Shown piece after piece: positions 1 to 7,541 of a stretch of 64,000 nucleotides of DNA (the first letter of the stretch is position 1; each line of letters opens with the position of its first letter). Source of the DNA: Variovorax sp. Sphag1AA (GTDB taxonomy: Bacteria > Pseudomonadota > Gammaproteobacteria > Burkholderiales > Burkholderiaceae_C); the NCBI RefSeq assembly GCF_014192575.1, contig NZ_JACHYC010000002.1, positions 186,001 to 250,000 of the forward strand, read 5' to 3'. Below the pieces are notes generated by a model. It saw only the letters and a list, made by a program, of their open reading frames with translations, was not told the origin of the DNA and did no database searches. The position numbers and the translations under genes are program-made.

Positions 1-164
1 TGGGCAATGGCCCCGACGCACTCACGCGCGTCAAGATGATCGGCAACGACATGGCGCTCGACTCCGGCGTGGGCACCTGCGGCAAGGAAGGCCAAAGCGT
101 GCCGGTCGGCGTCGGCCAGCCGACGCTGCGCATCGATGGCCTCACTGTCGGTGGGACCGCGTGA
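1..164 (+). CDS. C-terminal fragment of an unrecognised protein
   Basis: An open frame enters from the left edge (first full codon at base 3) and ends with TGA at 162-164. The visible 53 residues end in [13 protein letters not shown] and contain one Cys. The codons look genuinely coding: G or C dominates third positions. I do not recognise the family and there is too little sequence to assign a function. The stop codon lies inside the terminator hairpin that follows. Confidence 0.6.
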   Translation, partial: GNGPDALTRVKMIGNDMALDSGVGTCGKEGQSVPVGVGQPTLRIDGLTVGGTA

Positions 165-183
165 ACTAGTTCACCGGTTTTTT
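156..183 (+). terminator. Rho-independent terminator overlapping the upstream stop codon
   Basis: ACCG-C-GTGA and TCACCGGT pair around an ACTAGT loop with one bulged C, followed directly by six T residues. The perfect 14-bp palindrome GTGAACTAGTTCAC (161-174) forms the core. It would end transcription of the left-edge gene just before the aroG leader. Confidence 0.6.
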
Positions 184-191
184 CTTGCCTG

Positions 192-200
192 TGCTACATT
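192..200 (+). promoter_or_regulatory. Candidate extended -10 promoter for the aroG leader
   Basis: TGC-TACATT fits an extended -10 element (TGn plus hexamer, 195-200). Only a weak TTCACC at 170-175, 19 bp upstream, could serve as -35, and it lies within the preceding terminator. Transcription would start near 207, almost at the leader-peptide ATG at 209. This is a prediction from sequence only. Confidence 0.35.
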
Positions 201-208
201 CTTTCCCC

Positions 209-283
209 ATGTCCGCAGCTCGCGCTTATTACTTTGCCTACTTTTGGTTCCCGAATATCGGCGGACGAGAGGCGCGCGCGTAA
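209..283 (+). CDS. Aromatic leader peptide of the aroG attenuator
   Basis: This is a 24-codon reading frame (ATG 209, TAA 281). Codons 7-14 read YYFAYFWF: three Tyr, three Phe and one Trp in eight codons. Such a cluster is the signature of a leader peptide that senses charged aromatic tRNAs, as in the trp and pheA leaders. It sits 100 bp upstream of a DAHP synthase gene and is followed by a terminator hairpin. No Shine-Dalgarno sequence precedes the ATG (196-208 is pyrimidine-rich), so translation may be leaderless. A chance open frame is unlikely given the residue content and its placement. Confidence 0.85.
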   Translation: MSAARAYYFAYFWFPNIGGREARA

Positions 284-308
284 GGCAAGCAGACAGACAG
301 AACCTCCC

Positions 309-342
309 AAAACCGCCGGTGCCAAAAGCCCGGCGGTTTTTT
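309..342 (+). terminator. Attenuator terminator before aroG
   Basis: AAAACCGCCGG (309-319) pairs with CCGGCGGTTTT (330-340) around a ten-base loop, followed by more T residues. The segment CGGCGG at 259-264, just past the aromatic codons of the leader, can pair with CCGCCG at 313-318 to form an antiterminator. GTCCGC at 211-216 can pair with GCGGAC at 261-266. These are the four segments of a classical ribosome-stalling attenuator. Confidence 0.85.
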
Positions 343-383
343 CTTGGCCCCACGATTTCACGATCCAACCGAAGGAACAACAC

Positions 384-1499
384 ATGAGCTCCAAAGCCGC
401 CGCTAGCGACACCTGGTATGCAAACGTCGAAAAGACCAGCCGGACCGACGACGAACGCATCAAGGACATCACTGTGTTGCCTCCCCCAGAACACCTGATC
501 CGCTTCTTCCCGATTCGGGGGACGCAGGTCGAAACGCTCATCACCGGCACCCGCCGGACGATCCACAACATCATGGCCGGCAAGGACGACCGGCTGCTGA
601 TCGTGATGGGACCGTGCTCCATCCATGACCCAGCAGCGGCGCTCGAGTACGCCCGGCGCCTGAAAGCCGAGCGCGAGAAATACGCCGGCACGCTGGAGAT
701 CGTCATGCGCGTCTACTTCGAGAAGCCACGCACCACGGTGGGCTGGAAGGGCCTGATCAACGATCCGTACCTCGACGAGAGCTACCGCATCGACGAGGGC
801 CTGCGCATCGCGCGCCAGTTGCTGATCGAGATCAACCGCATGGGCCTGCCGGCGGGCAGCGAGTTCCTCGACGTGATCTCGCCGCAGTACATCGGCGACC
901 TGATCTCGTGGGGCGCGATCGGCGCGCGCACGACCGAAAGCCAGGTGCATCGCGAACTCGCTTCGGGCCTGTCGGCGCCCATCGGCTTCAAAAACGGCAC
1001 TGACGGCAACATCCGCATCGCCACCGATGCGATCCAGGCGGCGGCACGGGGCCATCACTTCCTTTCGGTGCACAAGAACGGCCAGGTCGCGATCGTGCAG
1101 ACCAACGGCAACAAGGATTGCCACGTCATCCTGCGCGGCGGCAAGGCGCCCAACTACGACGCCGCGAGCGTTGCGGCCGCGTGCAAGGACCTCGAGGCCG
1201 CCAAGCTGCATCCCACGCTGATGGTCGACTGCAGCCACGCCAACAGCAGCAAGCAGCACCAGAAGCAGATCGACGTCGCAAAGGACATCGCTGGGCAGAT
1301 CGGTGGCGGCAGCCGCAGCATCTTCGGGTTGATGATCGAAAGCCACCTGAATGCCGGCGCGCAGAAGTTCACGCCGGGCAAGGACTCCATCGACGGACTC
1401 GAATACGGCAAGAGCATCACCGATGCATGCCTGGGTTGGGAGGATTCGACCCAGGTACTCGAAGTGCTGTCGCAAGCGGTCAAGCGCCGCCGCGGGTAA
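384..1499 (+). CDS. aroG: 3-deoxy-7-phosphoheptulonate (DAHP) synthase, class I
   Basis: Condenses phosphoenolpyruvate and erythrose 4-phosphate, the first committed step of the shikimate pathway in the cytosol. The 371-residue product matches the class I (AroF/G/H) length of about 350-370 and contains VMGPCSIHDP (about residue 75), RVYFEKPRTTVGWKG, and the C-terminal VDCSHANSSK and IMIESHL-type motifs, the last as LMIESHLNAG. The ATG at 384 follows a GAAGGA ribosome-binding site at 371; upstream in-frame starts would extend into the attenuator hairpin. Expression is probably set by the upstream aromatic leader peptide and terminator. Which aromatic amino acid inhibits the enzyme cannot be told reliably from sequence. 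Confidence 0.95.
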   Translation: MSSKAAASDTWYANVEKTSRTDDERIKDITVLPPPEHLIRFFPIRGTQVETLITGTRRTIHNIMAGKDDRLLIVMGPCSIHDPAAALEYARRLKAEREKYAGTLEIVMRVYFEKPRTTVGWKGLINDPYLDESYRIDEGLRIARQLLIEINRMGLPAGSEFLDVISPQYIGDLISWGAIGARTTESQVHRELASGLSAPIGFKNGTDGNIRIATDAIQAAARGHHFLSVHKNGQVAIVQTNGNKDCHVILRGGKAPNYDAASVAAACKDLEAAKLHPTLMVDCSHANSSKQHQKQIDVAKDIAGQIGGGSRSIFGLMIESHLNAGAQKFTPGKDSIDGLEYGKSITDACLGWEDSTQVLEVLSQAVKRRRG

Positions 1500-1526
1500 T
1501 TTCCGCCGCCCCGGGGCGGCTGCGCT

Positions 1527-2027
1527 TCAGATCAGCGCAGCCAGCGCCGGCCAGTGGTGCCGCAGCAGTGCGGCTTCGTCGCCGTCGGGGCGCATGAAAG
1601 AGAAGTCGTCGAAATCGAAGCCCGGGCCCACGGTGCAACTCACGAGCGTGTAGTCCTCGCCGCCGTGCGCCTTGAGCGGCTGCGCGGCTTGCCATTGGCC
1701 CGCCGCAACTGTGTGCTGGGGCCGCGTCCCGTGGACGTCGACAGGACCCAGCCGGATGTGCGCAGGCGGGGTGCGCAGGGCGGCATCGCTGGTCCACAGC
1801 GCCAGCGGCGCGCCTTCGAGATGAATCCACACCTCGTCGGACTGCACGCGATGCCAACGCGAATGCTGGTGCGCTTCGAGGAGGAAATAGATGGTCGTCA
1901 GCGCGTCGCGCGAAGGCCGGCCATCAGCGGGCTGCACCTGCGCCGATGAGCGATAGATCTCGCGGAACCAGCCGCCCTCCGGGTGGGGTTGCAGATTCAG
2001 GGTCTTGATCAGCTCTTGGGCGCGCAT
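1527..2027 (-). CDS. DUF985-type cupin protein
   Basis: A 166-residue protein of the DUF985 (cupin_5) family. It begins with the typical L-PHPEGGWFREIYRS segment and continues with TTIYFLLEAHQHSRWHRVQSDEVWIHLEG, whose His and Glu residues would form the cupin metal site, then VSCTVGPGFDFDDFSF. The family is a small single-domain beta-barrel. Its reaction is not established; a sugar-epimerase-like or metal-dependent role has been proposed. The start at 2027 was chosen because the family begins close to this Met; the longer open frame upstream adds sequence without family similarity. It lies 28 bp downstream of mpl on the same strand and may be cotranscribed. Confidence 0.85.
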   Translation of the reverse strand: MRAQELIKTLNLQPHPEGGWFREIYRSSAQVQPADGRPSRDALTTIYFLLEAHQHSRWHRVQSDEVWIHLEGAPLALWTSDAALRTPPAHIRLGPVDVHGTRPQHTVAAGQWQAAQPLKAHGGEDYTLVSCTVGPGFDFDDFSFMRPDGDEAALLRHHWPALAALI

Positions 2028-2055
2028 GATGCGGATGTTAGTCCTCGCGGCTCGT

Positions 2056-3459
2056 TCACCGCGAGGCGCGCAGCGCGGAAAGCAGCTTGTCGTGCACACC
2101 GCCGAAGCCGCCATTGCTCATGCAGACGATGTGATCGCCCGGCCGCGCGGCGGCCACCACCTGTGGGACCAGCGCATCGATGCTGCCGGAGACCTTTGAG
2201 CGCTCGCCCAATGGCGCGAGCGCCGCTGCGGCGTCCCAGTCCAGGCCGCCGCTGTGGCAGAACGACAGGTCGGCAGATTCCAGGCTCCAGGGAAGCTGCG
2301 CGGCCATCGTGCCCAGTTTCATCGTGTTGCTGCGGGGCTCGAAGACGGCGAGGATGCGGTCCGCCTTTCGTCCGTCTCCGTCCAGCTTCTGGCGCAGGCC
2401 GTCCAGCGTCGTCCGGATCGCGGTCGGGTGATGGGCGAAGTCGTCGTAGACCGCGATCGCGCCTTCCGGTCGGTCCACTACGCCGCGCAGTTCCATGCGG
2501 CGGCGCACGTTGCGGAAACTGCCGAGCGCGTCGGCGGCTGCAGCCGGCGAGACGCCGACGTGCTCCGCCGCGGCGATCGCTGCGAGTGCGTTCATCTGGT
2601 TGTGTAGTCCGGTGAGCGCCCATTGAACGCGGCCGACGAAGGCCCCGCCGCGCAGCACTTCGAACGAGTCATGCGCGCCCTGTGCCTGCCATTCGCCGCC
2701 GGCGCCGAAGCGCGCGAGTTGGCTCCAGCATCCCTGGGCCAGAACGCGGCGCAGGCTTTCCTCGGTCGCGTTGACGACAAGCCGGCCGCTTCCAGGGACG
2801 GTTCGCACGAGATGGTGGAACTGCCGTTCGATCGCTGCGAGATCGTCGAAGATGTCCGCGTGGTCGAACTCGAGGTTGTTCAGGATTGCGGTGCGGGGCC
2901 GGTAGTGGACGAACTTGCTTCGCTTGTCGAAGAAGGCCGTGTCGTATTCGTCGGCCTCGATCACGAAAGCGGCGCTTTCCCCGCGACCGAGGCGGGCGGA
3001 CACGCCGAAATCCAATGGAACGCCGCCGACCAGGAATCCCGGCGCGAGTCCGGCCCGTTCGAGGATCCAGGACAGCATGGAGGTCGTGGTCGTCTTGCCG
3101 TGCGTGCCGGCGACCGCCAGCACGTGCCGCCCCTGGAGTACGTGCTCCGCGAGCCATTGCGGACCACTCGTGTAGTTCGCACCAGCGTCGAGGATGGCTT
3201 CCATCAGCGGAAACTTGGGCGATCCGTCAGCGAACCGCGCGCGGGAAACGACGTTGCCGACGACGAATACATCGGGCTTCAGGGCCATTTGGTCCGCGCC
3301 GAAGCCTTCGATGAGGTCGATCCCGAGCGCACGGAGCTGATCGCTCATCGGCGGATAGACGCCGGCGTCGCAGCCGGTCACTTTGTGGCCGGCTTCGCGC
3401 GCCAGCGCGGCAACGCCGCCCATGAAGGTGCCGCAGATGCCGAGAATGTGAATGTGCAT
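2056..3459 (-). CDS. mpl: UDP-N-acetylmuramate:L-Ala-gamma-D-Glu-meso-DAP ligase
   Basis: Recycles murein tripeptide by ligating it to UDP-MurNAc, bypassing MurC, MurD and MurE. At 467 residues it matches the family. It starts MHIHILGICGTFMGGVA, has the Mur-ligase ATP loop AGTHGKTTTTSM near residue 120, then VIEADEYDTAFFDKRSKF and the NLEFDHADIF motif. The C-terminal domain carries YDDFAHHPTAI, the Mpl/MurC-type motif. The AmpD amidase of the same recycling pathway is encoded at 15.3 kb. It is divergent from the gene at 3537. Confidence 0.95.
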   Translation of the reverse strand: MHIHILGICGTFMGGVAALAREAGHKVTGCDAGVYPPMSDQLRALGIDLIEGFGADQMALKPDVFVVGNVVSRARFADGSPKFPLMEAILDAGANYTSGPQWLAEHVLQGRHVLAVAGTHGKTTTTSMLSWILERAGLAPGFLVGGVPLDFGVSARLGRGESAAFVIEADEYDTAFFDKRSKFVHYRPRTAILNNLEFDHADIFDDLAAIERQFHHLVRTVPGSGRLVVNATEESLRRVLAQGCWSQLARFGAGGEWQAQGAHDSFEVLRGGAFVGRVQWALTGLHNQMNALAAIAAAEHVGVSPAAAADALGSFRNVRRRMELRGVVDRPEGAIAVYDDFAHHPTAIRTTLDGLRQKLDGDGRKADRILAVFEPRSNTMKLGTMAAQLPWSLESADLSFCHSGGLDWDAAAALAPLGERSKVSGSIDALVPQVVAAARPGDHIVCMSNGGFGGVHDKLLSALRASR

Positions 3460-3536
3460 CGGCCAATTCTAGGGATGCGGTAGGGGCGCGAGCGCTTGGC
3501 CTTCTGCCTGCGCGCTACTGAGGGCAAAATGACCCG

Positions 3537-4130
3537 ATGGACGATTTCAAACTGGAGATCGCCGCTTCTGCGGCCCGCCTCGTGGTCGAGGAAGGACTGG
3601 AGTACGGCCCCGCGAAACGCCGCGCGTTGCGCGACCTGGGGCTGCCTGCGCGCACCGCGCTGCCGAACAACGATGAAATCGAGGCGGAGGTACGCGACTA
3701 CATACGGCTCTATTGCGCCGATACGCAGCCGAAGGAATTGCATGCGCTGCGAGTTCTTGCACTTGAATGGATGGAGCACATGGCGGAATTTCGCCCGCAT
3801 ATCGGGGGCGCCGTCTGGCATGGCACCGCGACGCGGCTTTCCGACATCTACATCCAGCTCTTCTGCGACGACCCCAAATCGGCCGAAATTGCGCTGATCG
3901 ATCACCACGTGGATTACGAACCGCGCATGGTGACCGGCTTCCACGGCGAACAGGTGGAAGCGCTCAGCCTCCACGCGGCGAGCCGGGCGCTGGGTGAGGA
4001 GGTCGGCGTGCATCTGATGGTGTACGACCTCGACGACCTGAGGGGCGCACTCAAGCCGGATTCGCAGGGCCGCGTCCCGCGCGGCAACTTGGCGGCGCTG
4101 CGGCGACTGATTGAAAAGGAAAACGGATGA
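3537..4130 (+). CDS. Conserved hypothetical protein upstream of the TlpA-like gene
   Basis: A 197-residue soluble, acidic protein with no signal peptide or membrane segment. Recognisable landmarks are EGLEYGPAKRRALRDLGL near the N terminus and a central HGTATRLSDIYIQLFCDDPKSAEIALIDHHV stretch. I recall similar proteins in Burkholderiales as conserved hypotheticals, some loosely described as nucleotidyltransferase-like, but I cannot see catalytic motifs that would prove this. Its stop overlaps the next ATG (ATGA, 4127-4130), so it is cotranscribed and probably translationally coupled with the thioredoxin-like gene. Confidence 0.8.
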   Translation: MDDFKLEIAASAARLVVEEGLEYGPAKRRALRDLGLPARTALPNNDEIEAEVRDYIRLYCADTQPKELHALRVLALEWMEHMAEFRPHIGGAVWHGTATRLSDIYIQLFCDDPKSAEIALIDHHVDYEPRMVTGFHGEQVEALSLHAASRALGEEVGVHLMVYDLDDLRGALKPDSQGRVPRGNLAALRRLIEKENG

Positions 4131-4660
4131 CCTCAGGACCGACGCGGCGCGGCCTGCTTTACGGCGGGGTCGCGGTGATCGCCGCGGCTGCCGGGATTGG
4201 TGGCGCCTATTGGAAGAGTCGGGACACCCAAAAGGGCGGCGAACGCCTGGATGATGCGTTCTGGTCGCAGCGTTTCGACCGGCCGGACGGCGGTGAACTG
4301 GCGTTCGCCGGCTTGCGCGGTAAACCGTTGTTGATCAATTTCTGGGCAACATGGTGCCCGCCGTGCGTCGAGGAAATGCCGATGATCGACGCTTTCTCTC
4401 GCGAAAATGGTGCCAACGGCTGGCAAGTTGTCGGTTTGGCCATCGATCAGCCGAGCGCCGTGCGCAAGTTCCTGGAGAAGACGCCCGTCACCTATCCGAT
4501 TGGTCTGGCGGGACTGCAGGGCACCGAACTCGTCAAGAACCTCGGCAACACCTCGGGTGGCCTTCCGTTCACGCTCGTTATCGATAGTGGCGGTTCGGTC
4601 GCGGCGCGTAAAATGGGCAGGCTCGACCCGAGCGACCTGCAAACGTGGCGCCGCGCCTGA
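4127..4660 (+). CDS. TlpA/ResA-type membrane-anchored thiol-disulfide protein
   Basis: A 177-residue thioredoxin-fold protein. An N-terminal hydrophobic segment (about residues 8-27, preceded by RR) would export or anchor it so the catalytic domain faces the periplasm. The redox motif is FWATWCPPCVEEMP (WCxxC near residue 78), with a cis-Pro segment GGLPFTLVID later. The family reduces disulfides, often in cytochrome c maturation. The specific partner here is unknown. The upstream gene overlaps by four bases. Confidence 0.88.
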   Translation: MTSGPTRRGLLYGGVAVIAAAAGIGGAYWKSRDTQKGGERLDDAFWSQRFDRPDGGELAFAGLRGKPLLINFWATWCPPCVEEMPMIDAFSRENGANGWQVVGLAIDQPSAVRKFLEKTPVTYPIGLAGLQGTELVKNLGNTSGGLPFTLVIDSGGSVAARKMGRLDPSDLQTWRRA

Positions 4661-4775
4661 GTTCGCGGCTAGAATCCGGCCCCACCAATTTGGCAGATGG
4701 CGGTAAAACGCCGAAATAAGCCGAAATTCAGGCGAGTTACGTTCTAATAACCGGCAAAGCCGAGGCTGGAGTCCC

Positions 4776-5228
4776 ATGGATCTACGCAAGCTCAAGACAC
4801 TGATCGATCTGGTGTCTGAATCCAACATTTCCGAGCTGGAAATCACCGAAACAGAAGGCAAGGTCCGGATCGTGAAGGGTGGACCCGCCGCGCCGGTCCA
4901 GTACGTGCAAACCGTTGCCACGCCGGCCGCAGCTCCCGCCATCGCTGGCGTTCCCGCTCCTGCCGCCGCACCGGCCGCTGCCCCGGCAACCACCGGGCAC
5001 GCCGTCAAGTCGCCGATGGTCGGCACCTTCTACCGCTCGTCCAGCCCCGGCGCCCCCGCATTTGTCGAGATCGGCAGCCAGGTGAAGGAGGGCGACACCC
5101 TCTGCATCATCGAGGCGATGAAGATCCTCAACGAGATCGAGGCCGACAAGGCGGGCACCATCACCCAGATCCTCGGCGAGAACGGCCAGGCGGTCGAATA
5201 CGGCCAACCGCTGTTCATCATCGAGTGA
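4776..5228 (+). CDS. accB: Acetyl-CoA carboxylase biotin carboxyl carrier protein
   Basis: The 150-residue carrier whose biotinylated Lys shuttles CO2 between biotin carboxylase and carboxyltransferase, the first step of fatty-acid synthesis. An N-terminal [23 protein letters not shown] segment is followed by an Ala/Pro-rich linker (about 55-75) and the biotinyl domain with [15 protein letters not shown] and the biotinylation motif [13 protein letters not shown] (Lys near 115). A CTGGAG ribosome-binding site precedes the ATG. It ends three bases before the accC ATG; the two form an operon. Confidence 0.97.
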   Translation: MDLRKLKTLIDLVSESNISELEITETEGKVRIVKGGPAAPVQYVQTVATPAAAPAIAGVPAPAAAPAAAPATTGHAVKSPMVGTFYRSSSPGAPAFVEIGSQVKEGDTLCIIEAMKILNEIEADKAGTITQILGENGQAVEYGQPLFIIE

Positions 5229-5230
5229 CC

Positions 5231-6580
5231 ATGTTCAAGAAGATCCTGGTCGCGAACCGCGGTGAGATCGCCTTAAGAATCCAGCGCGCTTGCAGCGAGC
5301 TCGGCATCAAGGCGGTCATGGTCTATTCGGAGGCCGACCGCGAAGCCAAATACGTCAAGCTGGCCGAAGAAGCGGTGTGCATCGGCCCCGCGCCTTCGTC
5401 GCAAAGCTACCTGAACATGCCCGCCATCATCTCGGCCGCCGAGGTGACGGATTCCGAGGCCATCCATCCCGGCTACGGCTTCCTGAGCGAGAACGCGAAC
5501 TTCGCCGAACGGGTGGAGCAGAGCGGCTTCCAGTTCATCGGCCCCACGCCCGAGTCGATCCGCATCATGGGCGACAAGGTGTCTGCCAAGCAGGCCATGA
5601 TCAAGGCCGGCGTGCCTTGCGTCCCGGGCTCCGACGGTGAACTCTCGGACGATGCCACGGCCAACAAACGCATTGCGCGTGCCATTGGCTATCCGGTGAT
5701 CATCAAGGCCGCCGGTGGCGGTGGTGGTCGCGGCATGCGCGTGGTCCACACCGAAGCGGCGCTGGTCAATGCGATCCAGATGACCAAGGCCGAGGCTGGA
5801 GCGGCGTTCAACAATCCCGCCGTGTACATGGAGAAGTTTCTCCAGAACCCGCGACACGTCGAGATCCAGATTCTGGCTGACAAGCACAAGAACGCGGTGT
5901 ATCTGGGAGAGCGCGACTGCTCGATGCAGCGCCGCCACCAGAAGGTCATCGAGGAATCGCCCGCGCCGGGCATTCCGCGCAAGCTGATCGAGAAGATCGG
6001 CGAGCGTTGCGCCATGGCTTGCAAGAAGATCGGCTACCGCGGTGCCGGCACCTTCGAGTTTCTCTACGAGAACGGCGAGTTCTACTTCATCGAGATGAAC
6101 ACGCGGGTGCAGGTCGAGCATCCGGTCACCGAGTTCACCACCGGCATCGACATCGTGAAGACGCAGATCATGGTGGCGGCGGGCGAGAAGCTTCCGTTCA
6201 CGCAGCGCCAGATCGAGATGCGCGGCCACGCGATCGAGTGCCGCATCAACGCCGAGGATCCGTACAAGTTCACGCCCTCGCCGGGGCGCATCACGATGTG
6301 GCATCCGCCGGGCGGTCCCGGTGTGCGCGTGGATTCGCATGCCTACACGAACTACTTCGTGCCGCCGAACTACGACTCGATGATCGGCAAGATCATCGTC
6401 TACGGCGACACGCGCGAGCAGGCCATGGCCCGCATGCGCACCGCGCTCAACGAAACCGTGATCGAGGGCATCCTGACCAACATGCCGCTGCACCGCGAGC
6501 TGATGGTCGACGCCAACTTCATGAACGGCGGCACCAACATCCACTACCTCGAAGAGTGGCTCGCTGCGCACAAGCGCTGA
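5231..6580 (+). CDS. accC: Acetyl-CoA carboxylase biotin carboxylase subunit
   Basis: Carboxylates biotin on AccB using ATP and bicarbonate. The 449 residues equal the E. coli length. Visible are [14 protein letters not shown] at the N terminus, the glycine-rich ATP-grasp loop [12 protein letters not shown] (near 160), [19 protein letters not shown] and the catalytic [14 protein letters not shown]. The ATG at 5231 is preferred over a GTG at 5225 because it gives the family length. It lies three bases after the accB stop, which suggests translational coupling. Confidence 0.97.
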   Translation: MFKKILVANRGEIALRIQRACSELGIKAVMVYSEADREAKYVKLAEEAVCIGPAPSSQSYLNMPAIISAAEVTDSEAIHPGYGFLSENANFAERVEQSGFQFIGPTPESIRIMGDKVSAKQAMIKAGVPCVPGSDGELSDDATANKRIARAIGYPVIIKAAGGGGGRGMRVVHTEAALVNAIQMTKAEAGAAFNNPAVYMEKFLQNPRHVEIQILADKHKNAVYLGERDCSMQRRHQKVIEESPAPGIPRKLIEKIGERCAMACKKIGYRGAGTFEFLYENGEFYFIEMNTRVQVEHPVTEFTTGIDIVKTQIMVAAGEKLPFTQRQIEMRGHAIECRINAEDPYKFTPSPGRITMWHPPGGPGVRVDSHAYTNYFVPPNYDSMIGKIIVYGDTREQAMARMRTALNETVIEGILTNMPLHRELMVDANFMNGGTNIHYLEEWLAAHKR

Positions 6581-6602
6581 GCAACCAGGGCCGGAGCCAA
6601 CT

Positions 6603-7487
6603 GTGTTCGAACTTCGTCTGCTTGCGCCGGAAGAGAGCGTCGAGATCATCAGCGACGCGCTCGATGCGCTCGACGCGCTGAGCGTTTCAGTCGAGGATGC
6701 CGACGCGCAGACCGATGCGGAGCAGGCGCTGTTCGGCGAGCCTGGCATGCCGCCGCCCAAGGAGGGATGGCAGCATTCGCGTGTGATCGCCCTGTTCTCG
6801 ACGGAGGCGTTGGCGCGCGAAGCCGCATCGGTACTGTCGGCCCAGGACTTCTTCGATGGATGCAGCGTAGTCGGCGTCGTCGACGTGCCCGAGCAGGACT
6901 GGGTGCGGCTGACGCAATCGCAGTTCGCGCCGGTCGAGATCACGCCCGAGTTCTGGATCGTTCCCACCTGGCATGAGCCGCCCGCGCAGGCGAGGCAGGT
7001 CATCCGCCTCGACCCCGGACTGGCGTTCGGCACGGGAACGCATCCGACCACCCGCATGTGCCTGCGCTGGACAGCGTCGCGCGGCGACCTCTCCGGGCAG
7101 CGTGTGCTCGACTACGGATGCGGCTCGGGCATCCTTGCGATCGGGGCCGCGAAGTTCGGCGCACGCGATATCGACGCGGTCGACATCGACGAGGCCGCAG
7201 TCGAATCGACGCGGCTCAATGCCGACGCGAATGGCGTGCACCTCAACGCTGGTTTGCCGGAGGCCGCAAGCGGCCGCTACGACGTGGTGCTGGCGAACAT
7301 TCTCGCGACGCCGCTCAAGGTGCTCGCGCCGCTGCTTTGTGGCTATGTGGCGCCTGGCGGTTCGCTGGTGCTGGCCGGCATCCTCGAGCGACAGGCCGAC
7401 GAACTGAAGCAGGCCTACGCGCCTTATGCATCGCTGGAAGTTTCGGACAGCGAGGACGGTTGGATCCTGATGACGGCGCGGCTCTAG
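6603..7487 (+). CDS. prmA: Ribosomal protein L11 methyltransferase
   Basis: Trimethylates ribosomal protein L11 with S-adenosylmethionine. The 294-residue protein has the N-terminal L11-recognition domain (EQDWVRLTQSQFAPVEI and FWIVPTWHEPP), then LDPGLAFGTGTHPTTRMCL and the SAM-binding motif VLDYGCGSGILAIGAAKFG near residue 170, then VLANILATPL. Translation starts at GTG 6603, six bases after a GGAG. It is 22 bp downstream of accC on the same strand, a common betaproteobacterial arrangement. Confidence 0.95.
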   Translation: MFELRLLAPEESVEIISDALDALDALSVSVEDADAQTDAEQALFGEPGMPPPKEGWQHSRVIALFSTEALAREAASVLSAQDFFDGCSVVGVVDVPEQDWVRLTQSQFAPVEITPEFWIVPTWHEPPAQARQVIRLDPGLAFGTGTHPTTRMCLRWTASRGDLSGQRVLDYGCGSGILAIGAAKFGARDIDAVDIDEAAVESTRLNADANGVHLNAGLPEAASGRYDVVLANILATPLKVLAPLLCGYVAPGGSLVLAGILERQADELKQAYAPYASLEVSDSEDGWILMTARL

Positions 7488-7541
7488 CCGGCCCTCGCCT
7501 CGTCGTGCCTCACGCAGAGGCAACCCTACAATCTGCGCCTC

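Noticed and set aside
171..1475. Long minus-strand open frame opposite aroG
   Set aside because: Antisense shadow of aroG and of its attenuator; no family similarity.
5225..5230. GTG at 5225 as accC start
   Set aside because: It overlaps the accB stop, and the ATG at 5231 gives the standard 449-residue protein.
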